DNA of 64,000 bases from Acidobacteriota bacterium (GTDB lineage: Bacteria > Acidobacteriota > Terriglobia > Terriglobales > Acidobacteriaceae): the NCBI GenBank assembly GCA_021780075.1, contig JAJXZL010000022.1:91236-155235 (forward strand), read 5' to 3'. Of the stretch, positions 1-8,784 are shown piece after piece. The position numbers and the translations under genes are program-made. How positions within the stretch are numbered: the stretch's first letter is position 1; each line of letters starts with the position of its first letter. The notes beneath the pieces are model-generated. The model was not told the DNA's origin, made no database searches, and saw only the letters and a program-made list of their open reading frames with translations.

Positions 1-937
1 GCTCATAGCCGCAACTCACCATGCAATTGGCGCACTTGGGATTGCCGCTGGCAGCGCCGTATTCTTCCCACTGCGTGGTTTCCAGTAGTTCCTTGAAGCT
101 CTCCGCGTAGCCATCCTGCAACAGGTAGCAGGGCCGCTGCCACCCGAAGATGTTGTAAGCCGGCGAACCCCACGGCGTGCATTCATACTTGCGGTCGCCC
201 ATCAGGAACTCAAGAAACAGGGGCGACATATTGAATTTCCAATTCGGCTTGCGATTGGACAGAATGGCGCGGAAGAGACGACGCACGCGGGCGCGGCCCA
301 GGAAGCGGTTCTGGTCAGGCGCCATTTCATAGCTGTAGCCGGGCGAAAGCACGATACCTTCAACGCCCATGGCCATCACATCGTCAAAGAACCCGCGGAC
401 GTTGTTCGGATCAGTACCGTCAAAGAAGGTTGCGTTCGTGGTCACGCGGAATCCGCGCTTCACCGCCTCCTTGATGCCTTCAACGGCGAGGTCATAGCCC
501 CCTTCGCGGCAGACGGAGAAGTCGTGGTGCTCGCGGTCGCCGTCCAGGTGCACAGAGAATGTGAGGTACTTTGACGGTGTGAATTCCGGCAGACGCCGCT
601 TGAGTTCGAGCGCATTGGTGCACAGGTAAATGTACTTCTTGCGCGCGATGAGGCCGTTCACAATCTCTACGATCTGCGGATGCAGCAGCGGCTCGCCGCC
701 GGGAATGGAGACCATGGGCGCGCCACACTCTTCCACCGCGGCAAAACATTCTTCGGGGGTGAGCTGCTTTTTAAGGATGTGGGGCGGATACTGCACCTTG
801 CCGCACCCCGCGCACGCCAGGTTGCAGCGGAAGAGCGGCTCAAGCATCAGCACCAGCGGATAGCGCTTGTTGCCCGCGAACCGCTTCTTCAGCACATACG
901 TAGCAACCGTCCACATCTGGGAGATAGGAACAGCCAT
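1..937 (-). CDS. hpnH: HpnH-type radical SAM hopanoid adenosyltransferase, C-terminus cut by window edge
   Basis: Radical SAM enzyme that by family knowledge links adenosine to diploptene to give adenosylhopane, the first step of extended hopanoid side-chain synthesis. The N-terminal region carries the radical SAM cluster CNLACAGC (CxxxCxxC), followed by SIPGGEP, the usual SAM-binding GGE region. A second cysteine pair (CANCMVSCGYE) lies where the sequence leaves the window. About 312 codons are visible, close to the family's usual 330-380. The ATG at 937 has a GGAGG about 13 bases upstream. It follows the squalene-hopene cyclase gene by 26 bases on the same strand, so the two are very likely one operon making C35 hopanoids. 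Confidence 0.93.
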   Translation of the reverse strand, partial: MAVPISQMWTVATYVLKKRFAGNKRYPLVLMLEPLFRCNLACAGCGKVQYPPHILKKQLTPEECFAAVEECGAPMVSIPGGEPLLHPQIVEIVNGLIARKKYIYLCTNALELKRRLPEFTPSKYLTFSVHLDGDREHHDFSVCREGGYDLAVEGIKEAVKRGFRVTTNATFFDGTDPNNVRGFFDDVMAMGVEGIVLSPGYSYEMAPDQNRFLGRARVRRLFRAILSNRKPNWKFNMSPLFLEFLMGDRKYECTPWGSPAYNIFGWQRPCYLLQDGYAESFKELLETTQWEEYGAASGNPKCANCMVSCGYE

Positions 938-963
938 ATTTCGGTGATACCTCCGGCGCCGCC

Positions 964-2970
964 TTAGGAAGCGCGCTCCATGGCCCGCTTGTAGCCGTTA
1001 AGGGCCAGCAGCGGGAAGTAGTTTCGATACATGTGATAGGCCAGATAAAAGACCCTGGGAAAGCCGGTGCCCGTGTAGAGGGCCTGGCGGGTAATACCTG
1101 CACCCACAGACTCGTCCCAGCCGCCCTCTGCATCCTGCCGCTCCAGCAGCCAGCGAATGCCTTTGGCAATGGAGTCGGAGCGGTCGTCACCGGCGGCAAG
1201 CAGTCCAAGCAGAGCCCAGGCTGTCTGCGACGGCGTGCTTGGCCCCACACCGCGCGTATTGGGATCGTCATAGCTGCCGCAGGTCTCGCCCCAACCGCCG
1301 TCGGGATTCTGCACCATGCGGATCCACTCCGCCGCCTGCTGCACCTGCGGCTCAAGGTGGTCCACGCCGATGGCCTCAAGCCCGCGCAGCACCAGGAAGG
1401 TTCCGTAGATGTAGTTCACGCCCCAGCGGCCAAACCAGCTTCCGTCCGGCTCCTGCTCAGAAAAGATGAACTTGATGGCCTTCTGCACGCGCTTGTCTTC
1501 GCGCGTGTAGCCGTAGCTGGCCAGCATCTCCAGGATTCTCCCTGTAATGTCCACCGTTGGCGGATCGAGCATCGCGTTGTGATCCGCGAAGGGAATGTAC
1601 TGGAAGATCATCTTGGTATTGTCTTTGTCAAAGCTGCCCCAGCCGCCGTTGCGGCACTGCATGGCAAATTCCCACGCGATAGCGCGCTCGGCCACCTGGA
1701 TCTGATACCGCTCGCGGGGATTCTCCACTTTGCTCAGAGCCAGCAACACCTGCGCCGTATCATCGGTGTCGGGATAGAACTCGTTATTGAATTCGAAGTA
1801 CCATCCGCCCGCCTCGGTCTTTGGCACCTTCACTGCCCAGTCGCCCTTGTGGCGGACTTCCTTCGACAGCATCCAGTCGGCGGCCTTGATCATACGCGGA
1901 TCGTTGCGTGGTACGCCGGCCTCACCCAGCGCAAACACCACCTGTGCGGTATCCCACACGGGCGATGCGCAGGGCTGCATGCGGAAGGTGGGCTCCGGCA
2001 AATCCGGCGTAGCCGGCTGCTCAATGCCCAGTTTTTCGAATTCGTCGCGGGCGCGGATGACCTGCGGGTCGTCCTCAGAGTAGCCCAGGCAGCGCAGCGC
2101 GATAATCGCGTTGAGCATGGCGGGATAGATGGCGCCCAGTCCGTCGGACATCTCCAGCCGCTCCAGCATCCACTTTTCTGCGCGCTTCAGCGCCAGCTTG
2201 CGCAACGGGCGAATGTGAACCGCTTCGGCCCAGTGCGTCACGCGATCCAGAACGAGGAAAAAATTGCGCCACGAAAAAACCGCGTTGCGATCCCTGCGGA
2301 GGCGAAGAGTGGAATTGGCGCGGCCGCCCACAAACAATTCGTCGATTCCCTGCTCCGGTTGAATCTTCTTGAACGGCTTCTTGGCGTATATGATGGCCAG
2401 CGGTACAAGAATGGATCGCGACCACGAAGAGATTTCGTAGATATTGAAGTAGAACCAGTTGGGAAAGAGAACAATCTCCGGCGGAATCGCAGGGACCGCA
2501 TCGTAGTCGTACTGGCCCAGCGCGCACAGATACATCTTCGTGAAGGTATTGCAGGCCACCACGCCGCCATTGGCCAGGATCCACTCGCGGCACTTTGTCA
2601 GCCGAGGATCGTCAGCGGTGAGGCCCATCAGTTTTGCTGAGAAGTAGCACTTGACCGAGAGCGAGATATTGCCAGGCCCGCCGGGATAGATGCTCCAACT
2701 GCCGTCCTCGTTCTGGTAGCGCATCATCTCGGTGTAGGCGCGCTTTAGACGGCCCGGATCGCCGCTTTCCAGCAGCGTATGCAGAAAAATATAATCGGCC
2801 TCGAGCATCGAGTCGGCCTCAAGCTCTCCGCACCAGTAGCCGTCGGGATGCTGCTGCGAAAGCAGGAACTCGCGCGAGCGCAGAATAGCTGACTCCACGT
2901 CCCCCATGTCCGCATCCAGCCGACCAAATCTGGGAGCCGTGGACACCGTCTTGCCCTGCTTAAGATTCAT
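964..2970 (-). CDS. shc: Squalene-hopene cyclase
   Basis: Cyclises squalene to hopene/hopanol at the inner membrane, the committed step of hopanoid synthesis. At 668 aa it matches the family. The catalytic acid motif DTDD is at residues 401-404. Several QW-type repeats are visible (QNPDGGWGE and QDAEGGWDE near the C-terminus, CRNGGWGSFD in the middle). The N-terminal QQHPDGYWCGELEAD is typical of bacterial SHCs. It lies immediately upstream of hpnH on the same strand with a 26-base gap. No key residue appears to be missing. Confidence 0.97.
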   Translation of the reverse strand: MNLKQGKTVSTAPRFGRLDADMGDVESAILRSREFLLSQQHPDGYWCGELEADSMLEADYIFLHTLLESGDPGRLKRAYTEMMRYQNEDGSWSIYPGGPGNISLSVKCYFSAKLMGLTADDPRLTKCREWILANGGVVACNTFTKMYLCALGQYDYDAVPAIPPEIVLFPNWFYFNIYEISSWSRSILVPLAIIYAKKPFKKIQPEQGIDELFVGGRANSTLRLRRDRNAVFSWRNFFLVLDRVTHWAEAVHIRPLRKLALKRAEKWMLERLEMSDGLGAIYPAMLNAIIALRCLGYSEDDPQVIRARDEFEKLGIEQPATPDLPEPTFRMQPCASPVWDTAQVVFALGEAGVPRNDPRMIKAADWMLSKEVRHKGDWAVKVPKTEAGGWYFEFNNEFYPDTDDTAQVLLALSKVENPRERYQIQVAERAIAWEFAMQCRNGGWGSFDKDNTKMIFQYIPFADHNAMLDPPTVDITGRILEMLASYGYTREDKRVQKAIKFIFSEQEPDGSWFGRWGVNYIYGTFLVLRGLEAIGVDHLEPQVQQAAEWIRMVQNPDGGWGETCGSYDDPNTRGVGPSTPSQTAWALLGLLAAGDDRSDSIAKGIRWLLERQDAEGGWDESVGAGITRQALYTGTGFPRVFYLAYHMYRNYFPLLALNGYKRAMERAS

Positions 2971-3143
2971 GCGTTTTAAAATGCCTCTGTTCTTCTCCGG
3001 TAGACCCGGCCGTGGAGCGCTTGCCGCGCATAGAAATCCGGGCCGGCTATCACTCTATCCGATCCTTCGGACGCGGCACAGGATTCATTTCTCTTATTTC
3101 CCGCTTCCCAGCAGGCGCATGGGTTCACCCGCTCAAAACTGCC

Positions 3144-4172
3144 TTACTGAACTGGAACCGATTCTGCACGATCCGCGCTGCCAATGGCCTGCACGATCTC
3201 TGGTGGAAGGCCGAACCGGACATTCTCCGGCATGACCTCAACCTCTTCGACGCTGGAAAAGCCGCTTTGACGCAGGTAGTTGACCACGTCCTCGACCAGA
3301 ACCTCGGGAGCCGAGGCGCCTGCCGTCACAGCGACAGTGTTGATTCCCTCAAGCCAGGCGGGGTTGATGGCTTGGGAGTTATCAATGAGATACCCCACGG
3401 TCCCAAGATTACGCGAAACCTCGACGAGCCGGTTGGAGTTGGAGCTGTTGGTCGAACCTACCACCAGCACCAGACCGGCATTGTGCGCCACGTTGCGCAC
3501 CGCGACCTGGCGATTCTCTGTGGCGTAGCAGATGTCCTGTGAGTGGGGGCCAACTATATTTGGAAACTTGATCTTAAGGGCGTGAATGATGTCGCGCGCC
3601 TCATCCAGGCTCAGGGTTGTCTGGGTCAGATAGGCAACGCGATTCGGGTCCGGAACCTGGAGCGCGTCCACTTCTGCGACGTTGGAAACAACCTGTGTCG
3701 CTTCAGGGGCTTCGCCCAGGGTGCCTTCGATCTCGTCATGGTCGCGGTGGCCGATGAGAACCAGCGAATAGCCCTGCTTGGCAAACTTGACCGCCTCGAT
3801 GTGCACCTTCGTCACCAGCGGGCAGGTGGCATCAATCACCTTAAGGTGGCGGGCCTTACTGCGCTCACGCACAGCCGGCGAAACTCCGTGCGCGGAGTAA
3901 ATCACACGCTTGCCGTCCGGCACCTCTTCGATGTCATGGACAAAGATCGCTCCCTTTTCCGCCAACTCATTCACAACATAGCGGTTATGCACGATTTCGC
4001 GGCGGACATAGATGGGCGCGCCAAATGTTTCCAGCGCGATGTTCACGATGTCGATCGCTCGCACCACGCCCGCGCAAAAACCGCGCGGCTTGAGCAACAG
4101 AACCCTCTTCTGGCTTGGGGAAGTCTCAGTGGAGCCGCCGTTTGAGATGGAGTCAAGGACAGTTGTGGTCAC
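3144..4172 (-). CDS. ispH: 4-hydroxy-3-methylbut-2-enyl diphosphate reductase
   Basis: IspH (LytB), the last enzyme of the methylerythritol phosphate pathway, reduces HMBPP to IPP and DMAPP with a [4Fe-4S] cluster in the cytosol. The three cluster cysteines are visible: C33 in PRGFCAGV, C117 in DATCPLV and C215 in DICYATENRQ. The conserved SAHGVSP and GSTNSSNSNRL segments are present. The 342 aa length includes a short extra N-terminus and a divergent tail. It lies 173 bases upstream of shc on the same strand. IPP/DMAPP feed squalene and hence hopanoids, so the neighbourhood is functionally coherent. Confidence 0.97.
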   Translation of the reverse strand: MTTTVLDSISNGGSTETSPSQKRVLLLKPRGFCAGVVRAIDIVNIALETFGAPIYVRREIVHNRYVVNELAEKGAIFVHDIEEVPDGKRVIYSAHGVSPAVRERSKARHLKVIDATCPLVTKVHIEAVKFAKQGYSLVLIGHRDHDEIEGTLGEAPEATQVVSNVAEVDALQVPDPNRVAYLTQTTLSLDEARDIIHALKIKFPNIVGPHSQDICYATENRQVAVRNVAHNAGLVLVVGSTNSSNSNRLVEVSRNLGTVGYLIDNSQAINPAWLEGINTVAVTAGASAPEVLVEDVVNYLRQSGFSSVEEVEVMPENVRFGLPPEIVQAIGSADRAESVPVQ

Positions 4173-4239
4173 TCTGCCAGTATACCAACGGGCGGGCTCG
4201 AAAGACAGGAGAGAAATGGTGCAGAAGATCGCCCGGCAC

Positions 4240-4779
4240 TCACATCTTGCGCCAGGTCATCTCCACGCGCACGGGGATTTCGTTCTTGATCGGCACGGTG
4301 AGGAACGAAGGGCGGTCAATCTTGAAGTCGGAGCAGGTCAGCGGAATCGTTCCCGTAATGTGCACATCGCTGCCCTGCGCGGTCCGCTGAAATGGCACAT
4401 GCTGATAGTGAGCGGTCTGCCCGGCAAACTGAACCTCAAGGTCGGCATAAATTGTGGAGGACGTGGTTGCCTCCTCTGGAAACTTTGTGCGCACCATGAC
4501 CATGGGGAACTGCGCGCCGCGCGTGGTTTCAAGCATGTGGAGATCGCGGTTGGTGTCGCCGGAGTTGAATGACTTGACCGGCACGGCGATCAGGAAGTCG
4601 CATTGGCCCGCATTGCAAACCCCTTTACCCTTCGCCTCATGACTGGTGCCGTCAACCTCGTGCATTGGATGCGACATGTGATACGTAAGCGTGGATTGTT
4701 GCAGAACCCACTGGGCGCCCGTCTGCGCAAACGCGGGGAGCGCAACAAGCGAAAGGGCAATCAGGGTTTTCCAGTTCAT
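4240..4779 (-). CDS. YceI-family periplasmic lipid-binding protein
   Basis: Secreted YceI-like protein of 179 aa from the chosen ATG. The signal peptide is MNWKTLIALSLVALPAFAQ. The mature part has the family pattern of beta-strand segments forming an isoprenoid-binding barrel, with the typical DTNRDLHM/ML and FKIDRPSF elements. The start at 4779 is preferred over an upstream in-frame ATG because it overlaps the upstream gene's stop as ATGA and follows a GGGAGA Shine-Dalgarno, implying translational coupling. YceI proteins are commonly paired with cytochrome b561. Here the partner is the His-rich membrane protein encoded just upstream. Confidence 0.85.
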   Translation of the reverse strand: MNWKTLIALSLVALPAFAQTGAQWVLQQSTLTYHMSHPMHEVDGTSHEAKGKGVCNAGQCDFLIAVPVKSFNSGDTNRDLHMLETTRGAQFPMVMVRTKFPEEATTSSTIYADLEVQFAGQTAHYQHVPFQRTAQGSDVHITGTIPLTCSDFKIDRPSFLTVPIKNEIPVRVEMTWRKM

Positions 4780-5513
4780 TGTTTCTCCCAGAATTTCAAG
4801 TGAATGGGCCACGACACAGCGACGATGGACGCGCCATAAGCGGCTGCGGTAACGACGGCGACCGGGCCGTGCGCGGAGGCGATGCCGTGCACTTTCTCTC
4901 CGGCGTTCTCTTGCTTGTAAGCCATGATGCCTAGGATCGGCGTGACAATCATGCCCGGCCCGTGAATGAAGGCCAGGGCCTCATGCACCTTGATCGCGCC
5001 ATGCTTGTGCGTTCCTGGCACTCTGGGCGCGCGAATGGCATAGTAAGCGGTGCTGAAGTAAAGAGCGGAAGTGACCCCACCCAGTGCGGCATGGAAGTCG
5101 AGATTCGCCTGTGTCGGCTCTTTGATCGGCTGCCCATTCTTCCCTTTCGCCTTGGCCATGGGGCCGGTAATCAGCGTTGCAAACATTGGCACTGCAGTGA
5201 TCAGTCCGAGCCGCTGATGGATCTTCAACATGCTCGTCCGCTTTTCGAGTGTCGCCTGTAACTGCGCATCGGCCTGCGTCTGCTGCGGCGTGAAGCCCAG
5301 ATCGCCGAGCGAGGGGGCCTGTGGTGCGGCAGTGGGCGCGTTGGGCAGCTCGGGCGGGGACTGCGTCGCCGGCTTGGCCGCGGGAGCTTGTTGCTGAGTG
5401 GGTGCCTGCGGCTCCGCGCCCGCGGCAGTCTGCGCCTGCAGCAGGCCCGGAACGACAAAGAATAGCGATAGTATTCCGAAGCAGCAGACGGGCCTGGCCG
5501 CATGCAATTTCAT
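4776..5513 (-). CDS. Small His-rich membrane protein, possibly b561-like partner of YceI
   Basis: 245 aa from the ATG at 5513, which follows GGAGAAGC; an upstream in-frame start at 5582 has no such site. Residues 1-28 are a signal peptide. They are followed by a Pro/Ala/Gln-rich linker (to about 90) and then about four hydrophobic helices. Regularly placed histidines (KIHQR, LDFHAAL, KVHEALAFIHG, KVHGIASAHG) sit at helix ends or within helices, as heme b ligands do in four-helix cytochromes of the b561 type. Coupling to a yceI gene is what is known for b561/YceI pairs. I do not recognise the exact family; b-type cytochrome is an inference. Confidence 0.6.
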   Translation of the reverse strand: MKLHAARPVCCFGILSLFFVVPGLLQAQTAAGAEPQAPTQQQAPAAKPATQSPPELPNAPTAAPQAPSLGDLGFTPQQTQADAQLQATLEKRTSMLKIHQRLGLITAVPMFATLITGPMAKAKGKNGQPIKEPTQANLDFHAALGGVTSALYFSTAYYAIRAPRVPGTHKHGAIKVHEALAFIHGPGMIVTPILGIMAYKQENAGEKVHGIASAHGPVAVVTAAAYGASIVAVSWPIHLKFWEKQ

Positions 5514-5652
5514 CAGTGCTTCTCCTTGATTTGCTGGACGGGGAGGGCGATTCGTTTGTGCTAGTGACAAAGATGAGTGCAAACAAGAAAACGTTGTATG
5601 GGCAGGATTCTACCTTGCGGAGAAGATGCGATCAATCCCCGCTCTCCACGCG

Positions 5653-7335
5653 CTACCCACTCGCGGCGATCATCTGAGCGGCGTGCTGCAGGCTGGTGTC
5701 TGTGACCTTGGCGCCGCTCAACATGCGAGCGACCTCGTGAATCCGGGCACGGTCATCCAGCAGGCGAATCTGCGTTTTGGTGCGGCCGTGGTCCTCGCGT
5801 TTTTCCACCACCAGGTGTTGGCCGGCAAAGGCGGCGATCTGCGGCAGATGCGTGACGCACAAAACCTGCTGGCCGCGGCTAAGGGACTTGAGCTTCTGCC
5901 CCACTGCCTCGGCGGCGCGCCCGCCAATGCCGATGTCAATCTCATCAAAAACAAGCGTGCGCGGTGTAGGCATATGTTTCCTTGTTTTGGAAGAGGCCTC
6001 TTCCACCGCGACCTTCAGGGCAAGCATCACGCGGCTCATTTCACCGCCTGAGGCAATCTCATGCAGCGGCTTGAGTGGCTCGCCAGCGTTGGTGGCGATG
6101 CGGCACTCGACCTGATCCCAGCCGTTCGCAGTCCACGCAGACTCATTCTCTGCGGCAGTCACGCCAACCTCGAAGCGAACCTTCATGGCGAGCGAATTGA
6201 TCTGTGCTTCAGCCAGTTTGGCAAGCCTTGTTGCGGCAGCATTGCGTTCCGCGCTCATCGCACTCGCGGCAGCGCGGTAGGCCTTTGCGGCCTCTTCAAG
6301 AGCCTTGCGCAGCGTCTTGAGAATTTCGTCGCGGTCTTCCACTTCTGCGAGTTTGCGGGCCACGTCTTCGCCGAATGCAACGACTTCTGCGACCGTATGG
6401 CCGTACTTGCGCTTCAGGCGGTCGAGCAGTGCAAGGCGGTCCTCAATCTCAGCCAGGCGCTCCGGCGAGGCATTGATTCCCTCTGCGTAGTCGCGCAGCG
6501 TGGCGCTCACATCGCCGACAGTGGCGCGGGCTGAGGCAAGCTGCTGGGCGGCTTCGTGAAAGCGGCTGTCATAGCGCGCCAGCTCCTCTACGTGCCGCAG
6601 CGCGGCGCGAAGAGCACCCTCAGCAGAAGTTCCGCCTTCGTACAACTGCTCAAAGGCCCCCATGGCGGCGGCGTACAGCTTCTCTGCGTTGGCTAGAACG
6701 CGCTTCTCTGTTTCAAGGGCTTCGTCCTCGCCGGGCTCAAGGCGCGCTGCTTCGATCTCCTTCTGCTGGTAGCTCCACAAATCGACCATGCGCAGGCGGT
6801 CCTGCTCTCCCTGCAGCAGGTCGTTGAGTTTCGCGAGAGCCTCGCGCCAGCGCGCATGCGCCTCGGCAACGGCGTCCGTGGAGATGCTGCCAAAGCGGTC
6901 AAGGAGCATCCGCTGCTGGGCCTGGTCAAAGCTTGAGAGCGTCTCAGTCTGCGCATGAACCAATGCCAGTTCCGGCGCGAGCTGGCGCAGAACGGCAACC
7001 GTGGCGGGCTGATTGTTGACGAAGACGCGGCCCTTGCCGGTGGAGAGAATTTCGCGGCGAAGAATCACGTCGTGGCCTTCGGCATCGATGCCGTTTTCCT
7101 CCAGAATCGCTTCAGCGCCCGCGGTGGACTCAAACACGCAGGCCACAACCGCTTTCTCCGCGCCGTGGCGCACCACATCGGCTGAGGCCTTGCCGCCCAT
7201 CAAAAGCGCAAGCGCATCGACAAGGATTGACTTGCCCGCGCCGGTTTCACCCGTCAACAGATTGAGGCCAGGGCCGAAGACGGCGATGGCGTGATCAATA
7301 ACGGCATAATTTTCAGCGCGCAGCTCGACGAGCAT
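5653..7335 (-). CDS. recN: DNA repair protein RecN
   Basis: SMC-like ATPase that organises DNA ends during double-strand-break repair. At 560 aa it is full length. The N-terminus has the Walker A GETGAGKS (about residues 29-36). The middle is a long coiled coil (about 150-370). The C-terminus has the ABC signature region (ASGGEMSRVMLALK), Walker B (TLVFDEIDIGIGG) and the H-loop region (CVTHLPQIAAFA). It is divergent from the Tol-Pal operon across a 221-base gap. RecN is often SOS-regulated, but I saw no clear LexA site here. Confidence 0.96.
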   Translation of the reverse strand: MLVELRAENYAVIDHAIAVFGPGLNLLTGETGAGKSILVDALALLMGGKASADVVRHGAEKAVVACVFESTAGAEAILEENGIDAEGHDVILRREILSTGKGRVFVNNQPATVAVLRQLAPELALVHAQTETLSSFDQAQQRMLLDRFGSISTDAVAEAHARWREALAKLNDLLQGEQDRLRMVDLWSYQQKEIEAARLEPGEDEALETEKRVLANAEKLYAAAMGAFEQLYEGGTSAEGALRAALRHVEELARYDSRFHEAAQQLASARATVGDVSATLRDYAEGINASPERLAEIEDRLALLDRLKRKYGHTVAEVVAFGEDVARKLAEVEDRDEILKTLRKALEEAAKAYRAAASAMSAERNAAATRLAKLAEAQINSLAMKVRFEVGVTAAENESAWTANGWDQVECRIATNAGEPLKPLHEIASGGEMSRVMLALKVAVEEASSKTRKHMPTPRTLVFDEIDIGIGGRAAEAVGQKLKSLSRGQQVLCVTHLPQIAAFAGQHLVVEKREDHGRTKTQIRLLDDRARIHEVARMLSGAKVTDTSLQHAAQMIAASG

Positions 7336-7556
7336 CCGTAAGTTCCATTTTTCCCGCCCGTATCTGGTTCATGTGCAACGGAAAATCGCAGCGGGAATCC
7401 GAGCGCAGCATAGCATGGCGGGCGGGGCTCGCGGCTTGGCAGGCGGGCTGGGAATCTGCACCGGGGACCATATCGATAACTTGGAGGGCCGTATCGCGTC
7501 TGATACCGTGAAGACTGAGGTGAATCCCGATTCTTACCGCTGCATTCGTCTTCTCT

Positions 7557-8327
7557 TTGCAGGCTGACAGTGGCGCCGCGCAAGCGAGTGCGTCGCTGAT
7601 TCAGGGGCCCGGCGCGCTCATGGACATGATGAACAACATCGGTCCGATCGCGCTGTTTGTGCTCGCGCTGCTGCTGTTTGCCAGCCTCTACTCTTGGACC
7701 GTGATTCTGGGCAAGATCTCCACCTTCGGCAAGGCGACCAAAGAGAGCCGCAGCTTTATCCGCTCTTTTCGCAAGGCTAGCCGCTTGCAGGAGATTGCCG
7801 CCATCGCGGACAACCACAAGAACAGCCCGCTCGCGCAGGTCTTCATGGAAGTGTATGAGACCTACAAGCGGCAGACGGGCGGTTCTGGGCCGCCGCGAAA
7901 CCTGACTCCGCTCGAGCGCTCGGCGCAAACGGCGGCCAGCGAATCCATTACCAGCCTGGAGCGCCGCATGACGTGGCTGGCGACCATCGCGGCCACCAGT
8001 CCGTTCGTGGGACTTTTTGGCACGGTGATGGGCGTCGTGGATGCGTTCCATGGCCTGGGCACTGCGGGAGCAGCAACGCTGCGCGCGGTGGCGCCCGGAA
8101 TCTCTGAGGCGCTCATCACCACGGCCGCTGGACTCTTCGTGGCAGTACCCGCCGTCGTGGCCTACAACCAGTTCACGGCACGCATCCGGGTGTTTGCCTC
8201 GGCCACGGATGACTTCTGCCGCGAACTGCTCAATTCGCTTGAAGAAATTCCTGTGCGCGCGCCTGTGCCGCCGCGCGGCTCCGCACAGGATCCGCAGGGT
8301 GAGGTTGAACGTGGCCTTTACAAATAA
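7557..8327 (+). CDS. tolQ: TolQ/ExbB-family proton-channel subunit
   Basis: Inner-membrane stator subunit of the Tol-Pal system. It uses the proton motive force with TolR to energise TolA and keep the outer membrane attached during division. At 256 aa it has one N-terminal helix (about residues 30-55) and two C-terminal helices within the MotA/TolQ/ExbB domain (FVGLFGTVMGVVDAF; ALITTAAGLFVAVPAVVAYN). The start is uncertain. The TTG at 7557 has no Shine-Dalgarno, whereas an in-frame ATT at 7530 sits 6 bases after GAGGTG and would add a hydrophobic N-terminus. No in-frame ATG, GTG or other TTG occurs between the TGA at 7521 and 7557. The gene overlaps tolR by 17 bases. Confidence 0.93.
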   Translation: MQADSGAAQASASLIQGPGALMDMMNNIGPIALFVLALLLFASLYSWTVILGKISTFGKATKESRSFIRSFRKASRLQEIAAIADNHKNSPLAQVFMEVYETYKRQTGGSGPPRNLTPLERSAQTAASESITSLERRMTWLATIAATSPFVGLFGTVMGVVDAFHGLGTAGAATLRAVAPGISEALITTAAGLFVAVPAVVAYNQFTARIRVFASATDDFCRELLNSLEEIPVRAPVPPRGSAQDPQGEVERGLYK

Positions 8328-8748
8328 CAGCGGCCAAACCCGCAGTTCGTTGGCGGAAATCAACATTACGCCGCTGGTGGACGTAGTGCTGGTCCTGCTC
8401 GTCATCTTCATGATTACCGCGCCGGTGCTGCAATCGGGCATTGAAGTCAACGTGCCCAAGACGCGCACGGTAAAGGAAATCACCGAGCAGCGGCAGGTGT
8501 TGACCATAGACCGCGACCAGCAGGTATTTCTGGGCGATAAGCCTGTGAATATTCACGATCTGGCCGAGGCGCTGCATCAGCCCGGCGCCGACCCATCAAA
8601 GCAGGTCATCTATCTGCGCGCCGATGAGCGGGTACCATTTGGAGCCTTCGCCAGTGTCATGGACGCGGTGAAGCAGGCTGGAATCACCAACATTTCCATC
8701 GTCACCCAGCCGCTGGACACCAAGGGTCGGGCGTCGCGTGGCAACTAG
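8311..8748 (+). CDS. tolR: TolR/ExbD-family proton-channel subunit
   Basis: Single-span partner of TolQ, 145 aa from the GTG at 8311. It has the hallmark INITPLVDVVLVLLVIFMI near the N-terminus, where the aspartate in PLVD is the proton-carrying residue of the transmembrane helix. The rest is a periplasmic domain. The GTG start lies inside the end of tolQ (17-base overlap), which favours coupled translation. The reading frame is open further upstream, but the TolR family begins just before this helix, so the longer reading is rejected. Confidence 0.94.
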   Translation: MAFTNNSGQTRSSLAEINITPLVDVVLVLLVIFMITAPVLQSGIEVNVPKTRTVKEITEQRQVLTIDRDQQVFLGDKPVNIHDLAEALHQPGADPSKQVIYLRADERVPFGAFASVMDAVKQAGITNISIVTQPLDTKGRASRGN

Positions 8749-8784
8749 GGTCCAGCACTTGAACAGAAAGCCGCAGGCAAAGCA

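Noticed and set aside
1033..2640. 535-aa open frame on the + strand opposite shc
   Set aside because: shc carries intact family motifs through the same stretch; the opposite frame is open because of high-GC codon use and resembles no family.
7254..8507. 417-aa open frame opposite tolQ and tolR
   Set aside because: Covers the ends of recN, tolQ and tolR in the wrong direction; composition is that of a shadow frame.
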